Shown piece after piece: positions 8,913 through 18,036 of a stretch of DNA of 64,000 nucleotides; within the stretch, counting starts at the first letter, position 1, and the number at the start of each line of letters is the position of its first letter. The notes beneath the pieces are model-generated. The model saw nothing but the letters and a program-made list of their open reading frames with translations. It searched no databases and was not told the DNA's origin. The position numbers were made by a program, and so were the translations under genes. The stretch is from Agrobacterium tumefaciens. Its GTDB lineage: Bacteria > Pseudomonadota > Alphaproteobacteria > Rhizobiales > Rhizobiaceae. The stretch is from assembly GCF_005221325.1 (NCBI RefSeq), contig NZ_CP039889.1:2237326-2301325 (forward strand). Reading direction: 5' to 3'.

Positions 8913-9666
8913 GTATGATTTCCACGTTTGATTGATTGAATTGTTCCGAGAATTCCCGGGCCACCACGCCACTGGTCACGACCGCATCGATGTCATTGAG
9001 ACCAAAGGTGTGAATGGAGCCGAGGCGGCCGAATTTCGAGCTGTCGGCAACGACCACCGAGCGTTTTGCCTGCGCCTTGGCAACGCGGCGCAAGACGGCC
9101 TCGTCTTCACCGAAGTCCATGAAGCCCCGGTCGGAGTGGATCGCACTAATGGCGATGATGGCCAGATCAAAGAAATGCTCTTTCAGAGCGGCAACGGTTT
9201 CGTGTCCGTAAGTCGCCTGGTATTCGGGCCGCATACGTCCACCGAGAACGCGGACGCTCGCCTGCGGCAGGTGGAAAAAATGGGCAGCGACAGCCAAAGA
9301 ATTGCTGACGACGGTGATATCCTTGCGGCTTTCGAGATGTTTCAGGCAGGCAAGGGTCGTCGTACCGGTATCGATGAACACCTTCATCCCGTCTTCGACC
9401 AGGGCCGCTGTTGCCTCGCCGATCCTTGCTTTTTCCCGAGATGCGACGCGCAGGCGCTCGGTAAAGGGTTGATCGCTTTCCTGCTGGTCGAGAACTGCTC
9501 CACCATAAACCCGGCGGGCGTAGCCGCGCGCCTCCAGTTCCTTCAGGTCACGCCGGATTGATTCCTGACTGACATGCAGATGATCGGAGAGTTCCTTCAC
9601 GTTGACGCGCTGGGACTGTTTCAGCGTGTCGAGGATAAGCTTGAGGCGATGTTCCGTGAAACTCAT
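8905..9666 (-). CDS. DeoR-family transcriptional regulator
   Basis: This is a DNA-binding regulator with an N-terminal DeoR helix-turn-helix (residues about 1-57, including VSQESIRRDLKELE) and a C-terminal sugar-isomerase-like sensor domain (DTGTTTLACLKHL motif, then GGRMRPEYQATYG). Regulators of this family usually sense a phosphorylated metabolite, which fits an operon with two kinases and a phosphatase. I chose ATG 9666, preceded by GGGAA; upstream in-frame starts would add a non-conserved leader inside the ABC transporter gene. It lies between transport and enzyme genes, so it probably controls its own operon. The direct repeats at 15151-15181 are one possible binding site. Confidence 0.9.
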   Translation of the reverse strand: MSFTEHRLKLILDTLKQSQRVNVKELSDHLHVSQESIRRDLKELEARGYARRVYGGAVLDQQESDQPFTERLRVASREKARIGEATAALVEDGMKVFIDTGTTTLACLKHLESRKDITVVSNSLAVAAHFFHLPQASVRVLGGRMRPEYQATYGHETVAALKEHFFDLAIIAISAIHSDRGFMDFGEDEAVLRRVAKAQAKRSVVVADSSKFGRLGSIHTFGLNDIDAVVTSGVVAREFSEQFNQSNVEIIHA

Positions 9667-9724
9667 GAATATTCCCTGGATGCTAGCGACGGTCGGAACC
9701 ACATTGCCGGGCGCGCGACCACGT

Positions 9725-11563
9725 TCAGGCCGAAGCCATTTGAGGTATTTGCGTATCACCGCCGGCGAGTGACGGTACCAGATGACAGGCGGCGAAGTCC
9801 TGGCTGCCTCTTACAGTCAGAACAGGCTGAAGATTGCCACATTTCTCCATTGCATGCGGACAGCGCGACTTGAAGCTGCAGCCAGTGGGAATGTCGATCG
9901 GGCTTGGCGGCTCGCCCTCGAGAAGGCAATCTTCCGGCTGGTAACGGCGTTCCTCAAGCGTCGGCATCGCGCTTAAAAGCGCCATGGTATAGGGATGGCC
10001 AGGATCAAAGAACAACCGCTCATTGTCAGCCAGTTCGAAGACCTCACCGAGGTACATCACAGCGACACGGTTACAAACCTTGCGGACCATAGCGAGGTCG
10101 TGGGAGATGAAGATGTAGGTGAGGTCGTATTCTTTCTGCAGCTTCTGGAAAAGATCGAGAAGCTTGAATTGTTCCGTCTGGTCCAGTGCAGACAATGTTT
10201 CGTCCATGATGAGGATTTCCGGCTCCAGAACGAGCGCTCGGGCGACATTGATCCGCTGCCGGTGGCCGGCACTCAGCCCAATCGGCAGCTCTTCATAGAG
10301 ATCGGTGGACAGGCCGACCTCGCCCATCACCTTGAGTACACGTTCTCGAATTTTGGCGCCGTCTTTCCACCCGTGGGTGCGAAGCGGGCCTTCCAGCATC
10401 TTGCCGACAGAAGTGCGTGGCGGAAGCGAGCCGAAGGGATCCTGCAGAACCATCTGAAGCTTCTTGCGGAACGAAAGAAGGTCCTTGCCGCTAAGGGTTG
10501 CGATATCCTTGTCACCACACAGGACCTGACCGGAACTTGGCAATTCCAACCGGCTGAGAAGCCTCATCAGGGTGGATTTGCCACAACCGGATTCACCGAC
10601 GATCGCAAAGCTGTCGCCGCGACGGACATCAAAGGTGACGTTTCTGACGGCGCACACGTGATTGAAGCCGCCAAAGCCGGTTTTCTTTCTAACCTTGTAG
10701 ATTTGCGATGCGTCGCGCAAACTCAGGACAGTTTCGCGCTTGTCGTTCAGGCGTGGGATTTCGCTTTTCTCGATCCAGATCTTCGGTGTCTGCTGGACGA
10801 GGTCCTTCGTGTAGGCGTGGGCGGGCGCCGCGATCAGTCGTTCGGTCTCCTGTTCTTCGATGATGCGGCCTTCCTCCATCACGAGCATACGGTCGCAGGC
10901 TTCGCGGGCAACCGGCAGGGAAGAGGAGACGAACAAGACGGCCGTGTCGAAGCTCGAAGTCAGTTCCTTCATCAGACGGATGACCTGAGCGGCAACGGTG
11001 ACGTCGAGCGGTTGAGTCACGTTGTCGGCGATGAGAAGCGCGGGATTGGTAACCAGAGCATCGACGATCAGGGCGCGCTGCATCATACCACCGGAAAACT
11101 GCGAGGGGTAATCGCTGAAACGGCTGCGGGCAGATGGAATACGGACCGCCTCAAGTAACTCGATTGTTCTTTTTTCCGCTTCCTGCCGGGAGGTGCCTGG
11201 CGCGACGGCACGCAGTTTCTCCACGATCTGGTAACCGACTGGCAAGGTTGGATCCAAGGCGCCCATTGGGTTGGCGCCAACATAGGCGACACGCCGGCGC
11301 AGGACGCGCATCTCGCTCTCAGTAATGGCGTAAATATCCTTGCCTTCGAAGAGCACGCTGCCGGATTGCAGGGCGAGTGGCGCTTCCAGCCAGTTGACGA
11401 CGGCTTTTGACAGAACCGTCTTGCCAGCACCGCTGGCGCCGACGACGCCAACGATTTCGCGCGGTGCGATGTTGAAAGAAATATCATCGAGAATGATCTT
11501 CGCCTGGGCCCCGCGTCGGGCAGCAACCGTGACATTCCTGAGTTGGAGAAGAGGCTGGCTCAT
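9725..11563 (-). CDS. Peptide/nickel-type ABC transporter, fused double ATPase
   Basis: This 612-aa protein carries two complete ABC ATPase units in tandem, equivalent to DppD and DppF joined. Walker A motifs are GASGAGKT in the first half and GESGCGKST in the second. The second half has the LSAGHRQRINVARAL signature and ends with the oligopeptide-transporter C-terminal domain (PGHPYTMALLSAMP, with a cysteine-rich CSFKSRCPHAMEKC stretch). The first unit reads FSGGMMQRALIVDAL at its signature. It powers import through the two permeases upstream. The start ATG 11563 overlaps the permease stop by one base; the longer frame upstream is not conserved. Confidence 0.94.
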   Translation of the reverse strand: MSQPLLQLRNVTVAARRGAQAKIILDDISFNIAPREIVGVVGASGAGKTVLSKAVVNWLEAPLALQSGSVLFEGKDIYAITESEMRVLRRRVAYVGANPMGALDPTLPVGYQIVEKLRAVAPGTSRQEAEKRTIELLEAVRIPSARSRFSDYPSQFSGGMMQRALIVDALVTNPALLIADNVTQPLDVTVAAQVIRLMKELTSSFDTAVLFVSSSLPVAREACDRMLVMEEGRIIEEQETERLIAAPAHAYTKDLVQQTPKIWIEKSEIPRLNDKRETVLSLRDASQIYKVRKKTGFGGFNHVCAVRNVTFDVRRGDSFAIVGESGCGKSTLMRLLSRLELPSSGQVLCGDKDIATLSGKDLLSFRKKLQMVLQDPFGSLPPRTSVGKMLEGPLRTHGWKDGAKIRERVLKVMGEVGLSTDLYEELPIGLSAGHRQRINVARALVLEPEILIMDETLSALDQTEQFKLLDLFQKLQKEYDLTYIFISHDLAMVRKVCNRVAVMYLGEVFELADNERLFFDPGHPYTMALLSAMPTLEERRYQPEDCLLEGEPPSPIDIPTGCSFKSRCPHAMEKCGNLQPVLTVRGSQDFAACHLVPSLAGGDTQIPQMASA

Positions 11564-12480
11564 CACTCTGATCCTCCGTGAATGGTGTTTCGGGCGCGCT
11601 CCAGCGAGGCACCGATAAGATTGATGCTGGTCAATGTCAGGCCGAGGAACACGCCGGGCATGGTGGCGATCCACCAGGCATTGAGCAGATACTTTCGGCC
11701 ATCCGCAATGATGTTGCCGAAGGTCGGAGTCGGTGGCTGGACGCCCAGGCCCAAGAAGCCGAGGGTCGATTCAAAAATCATCATTCGGGCCACATCAAGC
11801 ACGGAGGTGAAGATTACCGGCGGGAGGAGCAGTGGCAGGAGCAAGCCCACGATAATGCGGATATCGGTCGAGCCACCCAGTTTTGCGGCGCGCACGTATT
11901 CCCGTTGTCTCTCCGTCATGACGATACTGCGCATGATGCGCGCATAGACCGGCCAGCTCGAGAGGCCAAGAACAAGAACGATAGCGGGAATCGTCGGGCG
12001 TGAGACGCCCAGGACGGCGATTGCCAGAATGATCATCGGTATTGAAAGTTGCGCGTCGGTGAGGCGCATGATCAGCATGTCTATGCGGCCACCGAAATAT
12101 CCGGCGATGGTTCCGAGAGCGCAACCAATGATGAGCGTCACGGCAACAGAAGCGATGCCGATCAGGAAAGAATAGCGCAGGCCGACAAGCGAGCGAACCA
12201 GCATGTCGCGGCCGATCTGGTCAGTGCCGAGCGGATGGGCCCAGCTCCAGTTGTCTCCGATGAAAAGCGGTGGCAGGAGACGCGCCTTCACATCCATCTT
12301 GGTGGGATCGATGCCGCTGATTTCAGGGTAAAGAGCGGCTGCAATCGCAAGCAGAAGGAAGATTGCAAGGCCGATGCGAAAACCGGGCGTCGAGGCGGCG
12401 CGGTCAAAGATGCGCCGTGCAATAGAGCGGCTTGCGGCCTTCGATACGAGCGGGGTGTCGAGTGCAGATGTGATGGACAT
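11563..12480 (-). CDS. ABC transporter permease, DppC type
   Basis: This is the inner-membrane permease of the dipeptide/oligopeptide/nickel importer group, 305 aa. It has an N-terminal membrane segment (residues about 35-55), a periplasmic loop containing HPLGTDQIGRDMLVR typical of DppC proteins, and five further membrane segments. The cytoplasmic EAA-like loop that docks the ATPase is AKLGGSTDIRIIVGLLLP. It overlaps its neighbours on both sides by one base (ATGA junctions), so all transporter subunits are translationally coupled. Confidence 0.94.
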   Translation of the reverse strand: MSITSALDTPLVSKAASRSIARRIFDRAASTPGFRIGLAIFLLLAIAAALYPEISGIDPTKMDVKARLLPPLFIGDNWSWAHPLGTDQIGRDMLVRSLVGLRYSFLIGIASVAVTLIIGCALGTIAGYFGGRIDMLIMRLTDAQLSIPMIILAIAVLGVSRPTIPAIVLVLGLSSWPVYARIMRSIVMTERQREYVRAAKLGGSTDIRIIVGLLLPLLLPPVIFTSVLDVARMMIFESTLGFLGLGVQPPTPTFGNIIADGRKYLLNAWWIATMPGVFLGLTLTSINLIGASLERARNTIHGGSE

Positions 12481-13460
12481 CAGTATTCTAGCCTCGGATC
12501 GATGGTGGTTGCGACAAGATCAACGATGATGTTGATCAGCACGAAAATCGCACTGGTCACGATGGCAATGCCCTGGATCAGGGGAAAGTCGCGCTGCAGC
12601 ACAGCGTTGATGGTTAGAAGACCAAGTCCCGGATAATCGAAGATGTATTCGACGATAATGACGCCGCCGAGGAGGCCGGAGAACTGCACGCCGAGCAGAT
12701 TGAGCAATGGCACCGAGGCATTGCGTAGCGCGTGGTTGGAAATGATCCGCGCCTTGCTCAAGCCGCGCACGCGGCCAACCGAAACATAAGGCTCCATCAT
12801 CTGCCCCGACACGGAACTGACCAGCGTGCGGATCAGAACCGGCGACAATTCCACCGCCAGTACGATGGCGGGCAGGATCGTGTAGGCAAAGCCCTGATAG
12901 CCGATCGCAGGCAGCCAGCCGAGCTTGACTGAGAACAGCAGTGCCAGAACGATGCTGAGCCAGAAATTCGGCAGTGAGATGAAGACCGAGGAAATGTAGA
13001 ATGCCAGTTTGTCGGGCCATCTGCCGATCGACAGTCCGCCGGCAATGCCGACAATTGCCGAAAAGATCAGAGCGATCACCAGCGTGACAGCCGCAAGCTG
13101 GAGCGTCATCGGCAGGGCATCGAAAACCAGGTCGAAGACCTTCGCACGCTCACCACGCGTCGTGTCGTTGAACGTCGCCCCGCCTGTTGAAGCGCCGTTC
13201 GCCGGGCGCACGAAGGACTGACCAAGATCGCCGCGAACGACGCCGTTCATATACCTGCCGAACTGCACCGGGATAGGATCGCGCAGGCCCATATCAGTTG
13301 CGATCTTCTCAATTAGTGCCTCGGGTGCCATGCCACCCGCCATCAGGCGTACCGGATCTCCCGGCACCACCCGCAATAGGGTAAAGATCAGCAGGGAGAC
13401 GAGGAATATGATGATGACGCCTTGGAAAAGGCGCCGCATCAAGAAGTTGATGGCAAACAT
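12480..13460 (-). CDS. ABC transporter permease, DppB type
   Basis: This 326-aa inner-membrane permease is the partner of the DppC-type subunit. It begins with the conserved first membrane segment and the RVVPGDPVRLMAGG motif typical of DppB/GsiC proteins. It then has five more membrane segments and the ATPase-docking loop VRGLSKARIISNHALRNA. It overlaps the next gene by one base and follows the binding-protein gene after 76 bp. Confidence 0.94.
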   Translation of the reverse strand: MFAINFLMRRLFQGVIIIFLVSLLIFTLLRVVPGDPVRLMAGGMAPEALIEKIATDMGLRDPIPVQFGRYMNGVVRGDLGQSFVRPANGASTGGATFNDTTRGERAKVFDLVFDALPMTLQLAAVTLVIALIFSAIVGIAGGLSIGRWPDKLAFYISSVFISLPNFWLSIVLALLFSVKLGWLPAIGYQGFAYTILPAIVLAVELSPVLIRTLVSSVSGQMMEPYVSVGRVRGLSKARIISNHALRNASVPLLNLLGVQFSGLLGGVIIVEYIFDYPGLGLLTINAVLQRDFPLIQGIAIVTSAIFVLINIIVDLVATTIDPRLEY

Positions 13461-13536
13461 TCAGCCACTCCGCTCGGAAATTCACGTGGAAGTCTGCACG
13501 CCGCCCCAAGGTCAGGTGGCGTGCAGATATACGCCA

Positions 13537-15120
13537 TCAGGCAGCCGGTTTGGCGGCGTCTATCGATCCGTCCGGATAGATGTACATGCCTTCAAAGTCC
13601 TTCTGCATGGCGTGGATCATCACCGAGGTAAACAAAGAAAGCGCCGGCATTTTTGAGGCGATGAGCGGCATGGTTTCTTCCTGGAGGATTTTCTTGCGTT
13701 CCTCCAGTGTCGGTGCCGAACGCTCCTTGTCGAGGCTGGCATCGATATCCTTATCCTCGATGCCGCAGATGCGGTGAGAGGTGGAGTGGAAATGGGTGCG
13801 CAGCACGAGGTCCGGTTCCGGAGATGCCGTCGACCAGCCGCAATCGACCATATGACCTGGGCCGCCACCGGGGCGGTGATAAAGCTGCTCATTCCAGGCC
13901 GCGGGCTCAAGCACGGTCAGGCTGACGTTGAAGCCCTGCTCCTGCAACATGGCGGTGATCATTTCGCCGTACTCCTTGGTCTTCGGGTAGAAGCCGACGG
14001 AGGTGATATATTCCAGCGGCGGTAGACCTTTGCCGTTCGGGAAACCGGCTTCGGCCAGCATGGCCTGTGCTTTTTCCGGGTCGAATTTCGGGTAGTCAGG
14101 CAGGTCGACGTAACCGAACTTGACCGGAGATACGAAGTTGGATGAAGCGTGGCCGGCCGAACCCATCAATTCCATAATCATGTCCCGATCGATTGAATGG
14201 CAGGCTGCTAGACGGATACGCGGATCGTCAAAAGGAGGTTTCGAGCAGCGGAACCACAGATACTTGTTTTCAACCGAAACGACCTTGTTGATGAATATCG
14301 CTGGATTGTCCTTGATCGAGTCCACCTGTTCCGGCTCCAGCCGCTCGACAATCGAAGCCTGACCATTCATCAACGACAGCATTCGGGTGGTAGAGTCGCC
14401 GGTGAAGGTGAAATTGATACCGGGAATAACGGGTTTGCCTTTGAAATAGCCGTCATAGGCCTCCATCACGGTGTCGTTGCCGCGCTGTTCGACAAACTTG
14501 AACGGGCCGGTGCCGTTTAGCCGCTGGGAGAGTGGTCCACCGGCCCCACCGGCGATATCCTTGGCCGACATGATTGGCAAGAAGGATGCGAGGAATATGA
14601 AGAGGTGGGCCGGATAGCCGCCTTTCGATGTGTCGACGATGACCGTGTAATCGTCCGGCGTCTCGATAGTCAGGGTTTCGGTCGGGCCGGGATACCATTG
14701 TGCCGGACGATCTGCGCCCGAGCCGTATTCAAAGGTTGCCTTGACATCTTCAGCCTTGAACGGCTTGCCGTCATGGAAGACGATGCCTTCGCGCAGTTTG
14801 ATCTGCAGGCGGTGGGGATCAAGCAGCTTGATGTCGGTTGCCAGCTCGTAGACGACCGCACCTGGATCGTCGAGCTTCATCGGCGTGCGGGTCAGGAAAC
14901 CCATCACGAAACCTTCGATGTTCTTCTGCGACAACGTGGTGTGAGCGGTCGGATCCCAGTTGCCGGTGATGTTTTCGGCCGACAGGAAGGTCATTGCCTT
15001 GCCGGCCTGTGCAAAAGCCGACGAAATGAAAAAGTCAGGATTGATCTGCATATAGCCGGCGACAGCGGCGGCGCCCACAGAGCCTTGAAGGAAGCGGCGG
15101 CGACTGAATTCTGAACCCAT
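13537..15120 (-). CDS. Periplasmic solute-binding protein of the peptide ABC transporter family, Tat-exported
   Basis: This family-5 solute-binding protein (527 aa) captures the substrate in the periplasm and hands it to the two permeases. The N-terminus has a twin-arginine signal (RRRFLQG at residues 7-13, then a hydrophobic stretch ending in AFAQA), so it is exported folded. The mature part has family features such as FHDGKPFKAEDVKATFEY and NGTGPFKF. I chose ATG 15120, which has a GGGGAA ribosome site, over a start nine codons upstream. It is the first gene of the operon. The family binds peptides, glycans, opines and other amines, so the ligand cannot be named. Confidence 0.94.
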   Translation of the reverse strand: MGSEFSRRRFLQGSVGAAAVAGYMQINPDFFISSAFAQAGKAMTFLSAENITGNWDPTAHTTLSQKNIEGFVMGFLTRTPMKLDDPGAVVYELATDIKLLDPHRLQIKLREGIVFHDGKPFKAEDVKATFEYGSGADRPAQWYPGPTETLTIETPDDYTVIVDTSKGGYPAHLFIFLASFLPIMSAKDIAGGAGGPLSQRLNGTGPFKFVEQRGNDTVMEAYDGYFKGKPVIPGINFTFTGDSTTRMLSLMNGQASIVERLEPEQVDSIKDNPAIFINKVVSVENKYLWFRCSKPPFDDPRIRLAACHSIDRDMIMELMGSAGHASSNFVSPVKFGYVDLPDYPKFDPEKAQAMLAEAGFPNGKGLPPLEYITSVGFYPKTKEYGEMITAMLQEQGFNVSLTVLEPAAWNEQLYHRPGGGPGHMVDCGWSTASPEPDLVLRTHFHSTSHRICGIEDKDIDASLDKERSAPTLEERKKILQEETMPLIASKMPALSLFTSVMIHAMQKDFEGMYIYPDGSIDAAKPAA

Positions 15121-15150
15121 CGAGTTCCCCTTTTCTATTTTGAGCAAACC

Positions 15151-15181
15151 GTCAAATCAGTCAAAACGGTCAAATCAGTCA
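15151..15181. promoter_or_regulatory. Direct repeat ahead of the transporter/eut operon
   Basis: The 13-mer GTCAAATCAGTCA occurs at 15151-15163 and again at 15169-15181, an 18-bp period, about 30-60 bp upstream of the binding-protein start. A tandem site in this place suggests a regulator-binding region; the DeoR-type protein of the operon is one candidate. It could equally overlap the promoter itself. Confidence 0.5.
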
Positions 15182-15697
15182 CAAGCAAAGGGCGTGCCAA
15201 GTCAGTCTTCACAGGGAAAGCGCATTTCCGATCAATAATCTGTGTGGGATTTGACCATTTATTGGTCGATTGAGAAAGAATTAATCGGCAAGTGCGATCA
15301 GCGGCGCCTGCAGCTGGGTTTGCCCTTCGCTATCGACGCCGCCAGCAGGCGTAGTGTATTGGTTCCCAGAAGTTGCGTGTTATTCCTTTGCGACGGCGAC
15401 CATATTCGTGGACGAGCTGTAGCGTTCCAGTCTTCTGTAGCTGCATCATACTGCACAATTTTCCCACCTTGTCGCATTTTTCCTTTTCGGCTTTGGCGAA
15501 GATATCCTGACTAATCATTCATGTCCCCCGCGTATGTTTTGTAATCTCGCTTCAAGTTGCGTGACGCACAGTTTGGTAGAGACTTCCAGTTGTCGTGTCC
15601 GCACGCCAGTAATGCAGTTTCCGTTTGCAATGCCACTAGAACGTGCTTAATATAAGAACGCTCAATCCAAGTTTAGAACCTATCATGCAAAGTTAGC
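15182..15697. other. Intergenic stretch between divergent transcription units, no gene seen
   Basis: About 515 bp between the transporter operon (leftward) and the RiPP-type locus (rightward). The only open frames lack ribosome sites and resemble no family I know. It must hold the promoters of both units. I see no clear terminator or RNA structure. Confidence 0.5.
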
Positions 15698-15712
15698 AAG
15701 GGAGTGTTTGGC

Positions 15713-15922
15713 ATGGGTGAAGGTCGTTTACCAGCCCTTGAGTCCGATCTGGCGCAAAATCCAGATTTGGCAGATCGTCTAATCCACGATCCCCAAGCTG
15801 TATTGAACAACTATGGCGTAAATATCGACAGCGCCGCGTCATCGCAAATCAAAGACTTGTTGACCGCTCAGGTTAATTCCGGGATAAATCCACAAGCCGT
15901 GTATGTCGCGGTAAAGATTTAG
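15713..15922 (+). CDS. Putative RiPP precursor peptide (69 aa)
   Basis: This small acidic peptide lies directly upstream of a RiPP-type radical SAM enzyme. The ATG at 15713 has an ideal ribosome site (AAGGGAG, 15698-15704) eight bases away; a GTG at 15704 lies inside that site and is unlikely. The N-terminal part (LADRLIHDPQAVLNNYGV) resembles leader peptides of the NHLP/Nif11 kind, with the DPxxxLxxxG pattern recognised by modifying enzymes. The C-terminal half has no Cys, no Gly-Gly cleavage site and ends in VYVAVKI, with several Val and Ile residues that a B12 radical SAM methyltransferase could act on. Role as substrate is inferred from position and sequence style; no close family member is recognised. 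Confidence 0.7.
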   Translation: MGEGRLPALESDLAQNPDLADRLIHDPQAVLNNYGVNIDSAASSQIKDLLTAQVNSGINPQAVYVAVKI

Positions 15923-15968
15923 GTTTTTCTCTCAAATTGTTTTTCCTGCTCGGTTTGGCGAGGTGACA

Positions 15969-17792
15969 ATGGGCAACGACCTGAGTGATAGCTCACCTTT
16001 AAAACATCAGGCCACCCGCTGCCTTCTCGTTGTTCCGCCTTTCTGCGACGTTTTCATGCCGTCACTAGCTGCACACTTGGTGCACGACGTACTTACCCGC
16101 TCTGAGATAAACACAAAGATACTTTACGCCAATCTAATTGCGGCTGACTTAATTGGTTTCAAGGTTTATCATACTTTAGCGGCAAGCCATCAATGGTTGG
16201 TATGTGAGAGGCTAATTTCTTTAGCGCTGCATAAACGCAGTCATCCTAAGGTCCCCAGTGCAACGAACGCGTCGGTTGCATTACTCATTGAAAATATTAA
16301 AGATGTGTTCAGGGACGCTGGAGTTGATCAAGACGCTTTCTCGGTTGAAGATATATTGACTGCTCTTGATTTGCTTGAAGCCAAGTTCCTTAAAGAAGTG
16401 GAAGTTTGGCGTCCGGACATAATTGCTTTCACGTCCACATTTCAAACGATTACTGCCGTTGAGCTATTGGCGAATGCGGTGAAATCGCGTACGCCGTCCC
16501 CGCCACATATAATCGTAGGAGGCGCAAATGCCGATGGCGAGATGGCTCTCGGGTTGCGCTCATTTATGATCTCCGTGGACCATATTTTTTCTGGAGAGCT
16601 TGACGATCAGCTTTCACAATATTGTCGAGACAAGTCGGCTTGGTCCCGAGGAATAACGAGGTCCAAGGGTATCTACCCGCCCTATGAAGCCTACATCGAC
16701 TACGATGCATTTTTTGAACAGTGCCGCGAATACAACCACCCGCATATGGATACCATTTGGCTACCCCTCGAGACCTCGCGGGGCTGTTGGTTTGGTGAGA
16801 AGTCCCACTGCACCTTCTGTGGTCTCAACGGAAGCGGAATGAAGTATCGCGCCAAGGAGGGGGTCTCAGCAGTAGATGAGTATAGGCACTACAGAGAGAA
16901 ATATGCCCCTAAAGGCTTCTTCATGGTGGATAACATCATTCCTAAGAACTTCTTTGAGGAGTTTCTCAAGCCTATCGCTGCTTTGGAAGGTGTTTCCAAA
17001 GCAGATATATTTTACGAGGTCAAAGCCAACCTTTCTGTTGAAGAGATAAGATTGATGCGAGACGCGGGGGCTAGCGCGTTCCAGCCCGGCATCGAAGCTC
17101 TGTCAACGCCTCTGCTGAAACACATGAAGAAGGGAACGTCGGCTTTTGTCAATTTACGGACATTGTTTTGGGCAAAGCAGTCCGGAATAAAGTGCGTCTG
17201 GAACTTGCTCGCTCGCTTTCCAAATGACAAAGAAAACTGGTATCAAGACACCCTACAACTGTTGCCCTACATCAGGCACTTTCAGCCCCCTCAACAATCG
17301 GTGTCGAAGGTGTCGATTGACAGGTTTAGTCCACATTTCGATAGATCATCCGACTTCGGAATCCGGAATATCAAACCCGCGCCCTTATATGAGCAGATTT
17401 TCGCTGACGTCGACTTGAATCGACTGGCATATCACTTCACGGCGGATTTTGAGACTGAGTTCAACGAGGATATATGCGGCTTATTGGACTTGGAGATAGC
17501 CGCATGGAGAGCCGCTTGGAAAAGGCGACCACCGACCATTGAGGCCTTCATATTGGATAATGGAGGGGCGATCGTTGTGGATACACGCAATACAATCAAC
17601 GCAGCTGATCTGGTAGTTGACGAATTCGGAGCTGTCCCGCGCCTGGCTAGGAGCGACTGCAACGAAAGCACCGAGGAGTGGCTCATCAGTCGTGGGCTTG
17701 CCATGAGAGTTGAGGGGCGACTCGTCAACCTTATAGAGCGAGTTCATTCTAGCGGAATGGCGCACGAGCTGCCGTTCTTGATGCAAGCCTAA
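15969..17792 (+). CDS. B12-binding radical SAM enzyme of the RiPP maturation type (rSAM_ocin_1-like)
   Basis: This 607-aa enzyme belongs to the cobalamin-dependent radical SAM group that modifies ribosomal peptides, usually by C-methylation. The N-terminal 200 residues look like a B12-binding Rossmann domain (VVPPFCDVFMPSLAAHLV; later HIIVGGANADGEM). The iron-sulfur motif is the unusual spaced form C273-x7-C281-x2-C284 within RGCWFGEKSHCTFCGLNG, typical of the RiPP maturation radical SAM protein 1 family. I chose ATG 15969, five bases after AGG; a GTG two codons earlier is the alternative. It follows the 69-aa peptide by 46 bp. No peptidase or dedicated exporter lies next to it, so the pathway appears minimal or uses genes elsewhere. 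Confidence 0.88.
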   Translation: MGNDLSDSSPLKHQATRCLLVVPPFCDVFMPSLAAHLVHDVLTRSEINTKILYANLIAADLIGFKVYHTLAASHQWLVCERLISLALHKRSHPKVPSATNASVALLIENIKDVFRDAGVDQDAFSVEDILTALDLLEAKFLKEVEVWRPDIIAFTSTFQTITAVELLANAVKSRTPSPPHIIVGGANADGEMALGLRSFMISVDHIFSGELDDQLSQYCRDKSAWSRGITRSKGIYPPYEAYIDYDAFFEQCREYNHPHMDTIWLPLETSRGCWFGEKSHCTFCGLNGSGMKYRAKEGVSAVDEYRHYREKYAPKGFFMVDNIIPKNFFEEFLKPIAALEGVSKADIFYEVKANLSVEEIRLMRDAGASAFQPGIEALSTPLLKHMKKGTSAFVNLRTLFWAKQSGIKCVWNLLARFPNDKENWYQDTLQLLPYIRHFQPPQQSVSKVSIDRFSPHFDRSSDFGIRNIKPAPLYEQIFADVDLNRLAYHFTADFETEFNEDICGLLDLEIAAWRAAWKRRPPTIEAFILDNGGAIVVDTRNTINAADLVVDEFGAVPRLARSDCNESTEEWLISRGLAMRVEGRLVNLIERVHSSGMAHELPFLMQA

Positions 17793-18036
17793 TCACTCAC
17801 CTGGATCATGGCATCCTTCCCGACGGGTTCCGTGCCCTTCTCCACGCGGGCCACCAGGAAGCCGATACAGGGCGGCAATTTGCGGGCGTTAGGTGATAGT
17901 TCCCATGCGCGCCTATGGCTAGAGCAGGGTATGTCACGCATCACCAAAGCGGCCGCTTTCTATCGCCGGCGCATACTTGCATTACCGCATCAAGTAACTA
18001 ATCTTCGTTGCAACTATACCGTTAGGGGAGGGGTGT

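Noticed and set aside
9995..11158. 387-aa open frame on the plus strand
   Set aside because: Antisense shadow of the double-ATPase gene, which has both Walker motifs.
15242..15514. 90-aa open frame in the intergenic region
   Set aside because: No ribosome site, odd composition, no family resemblance.
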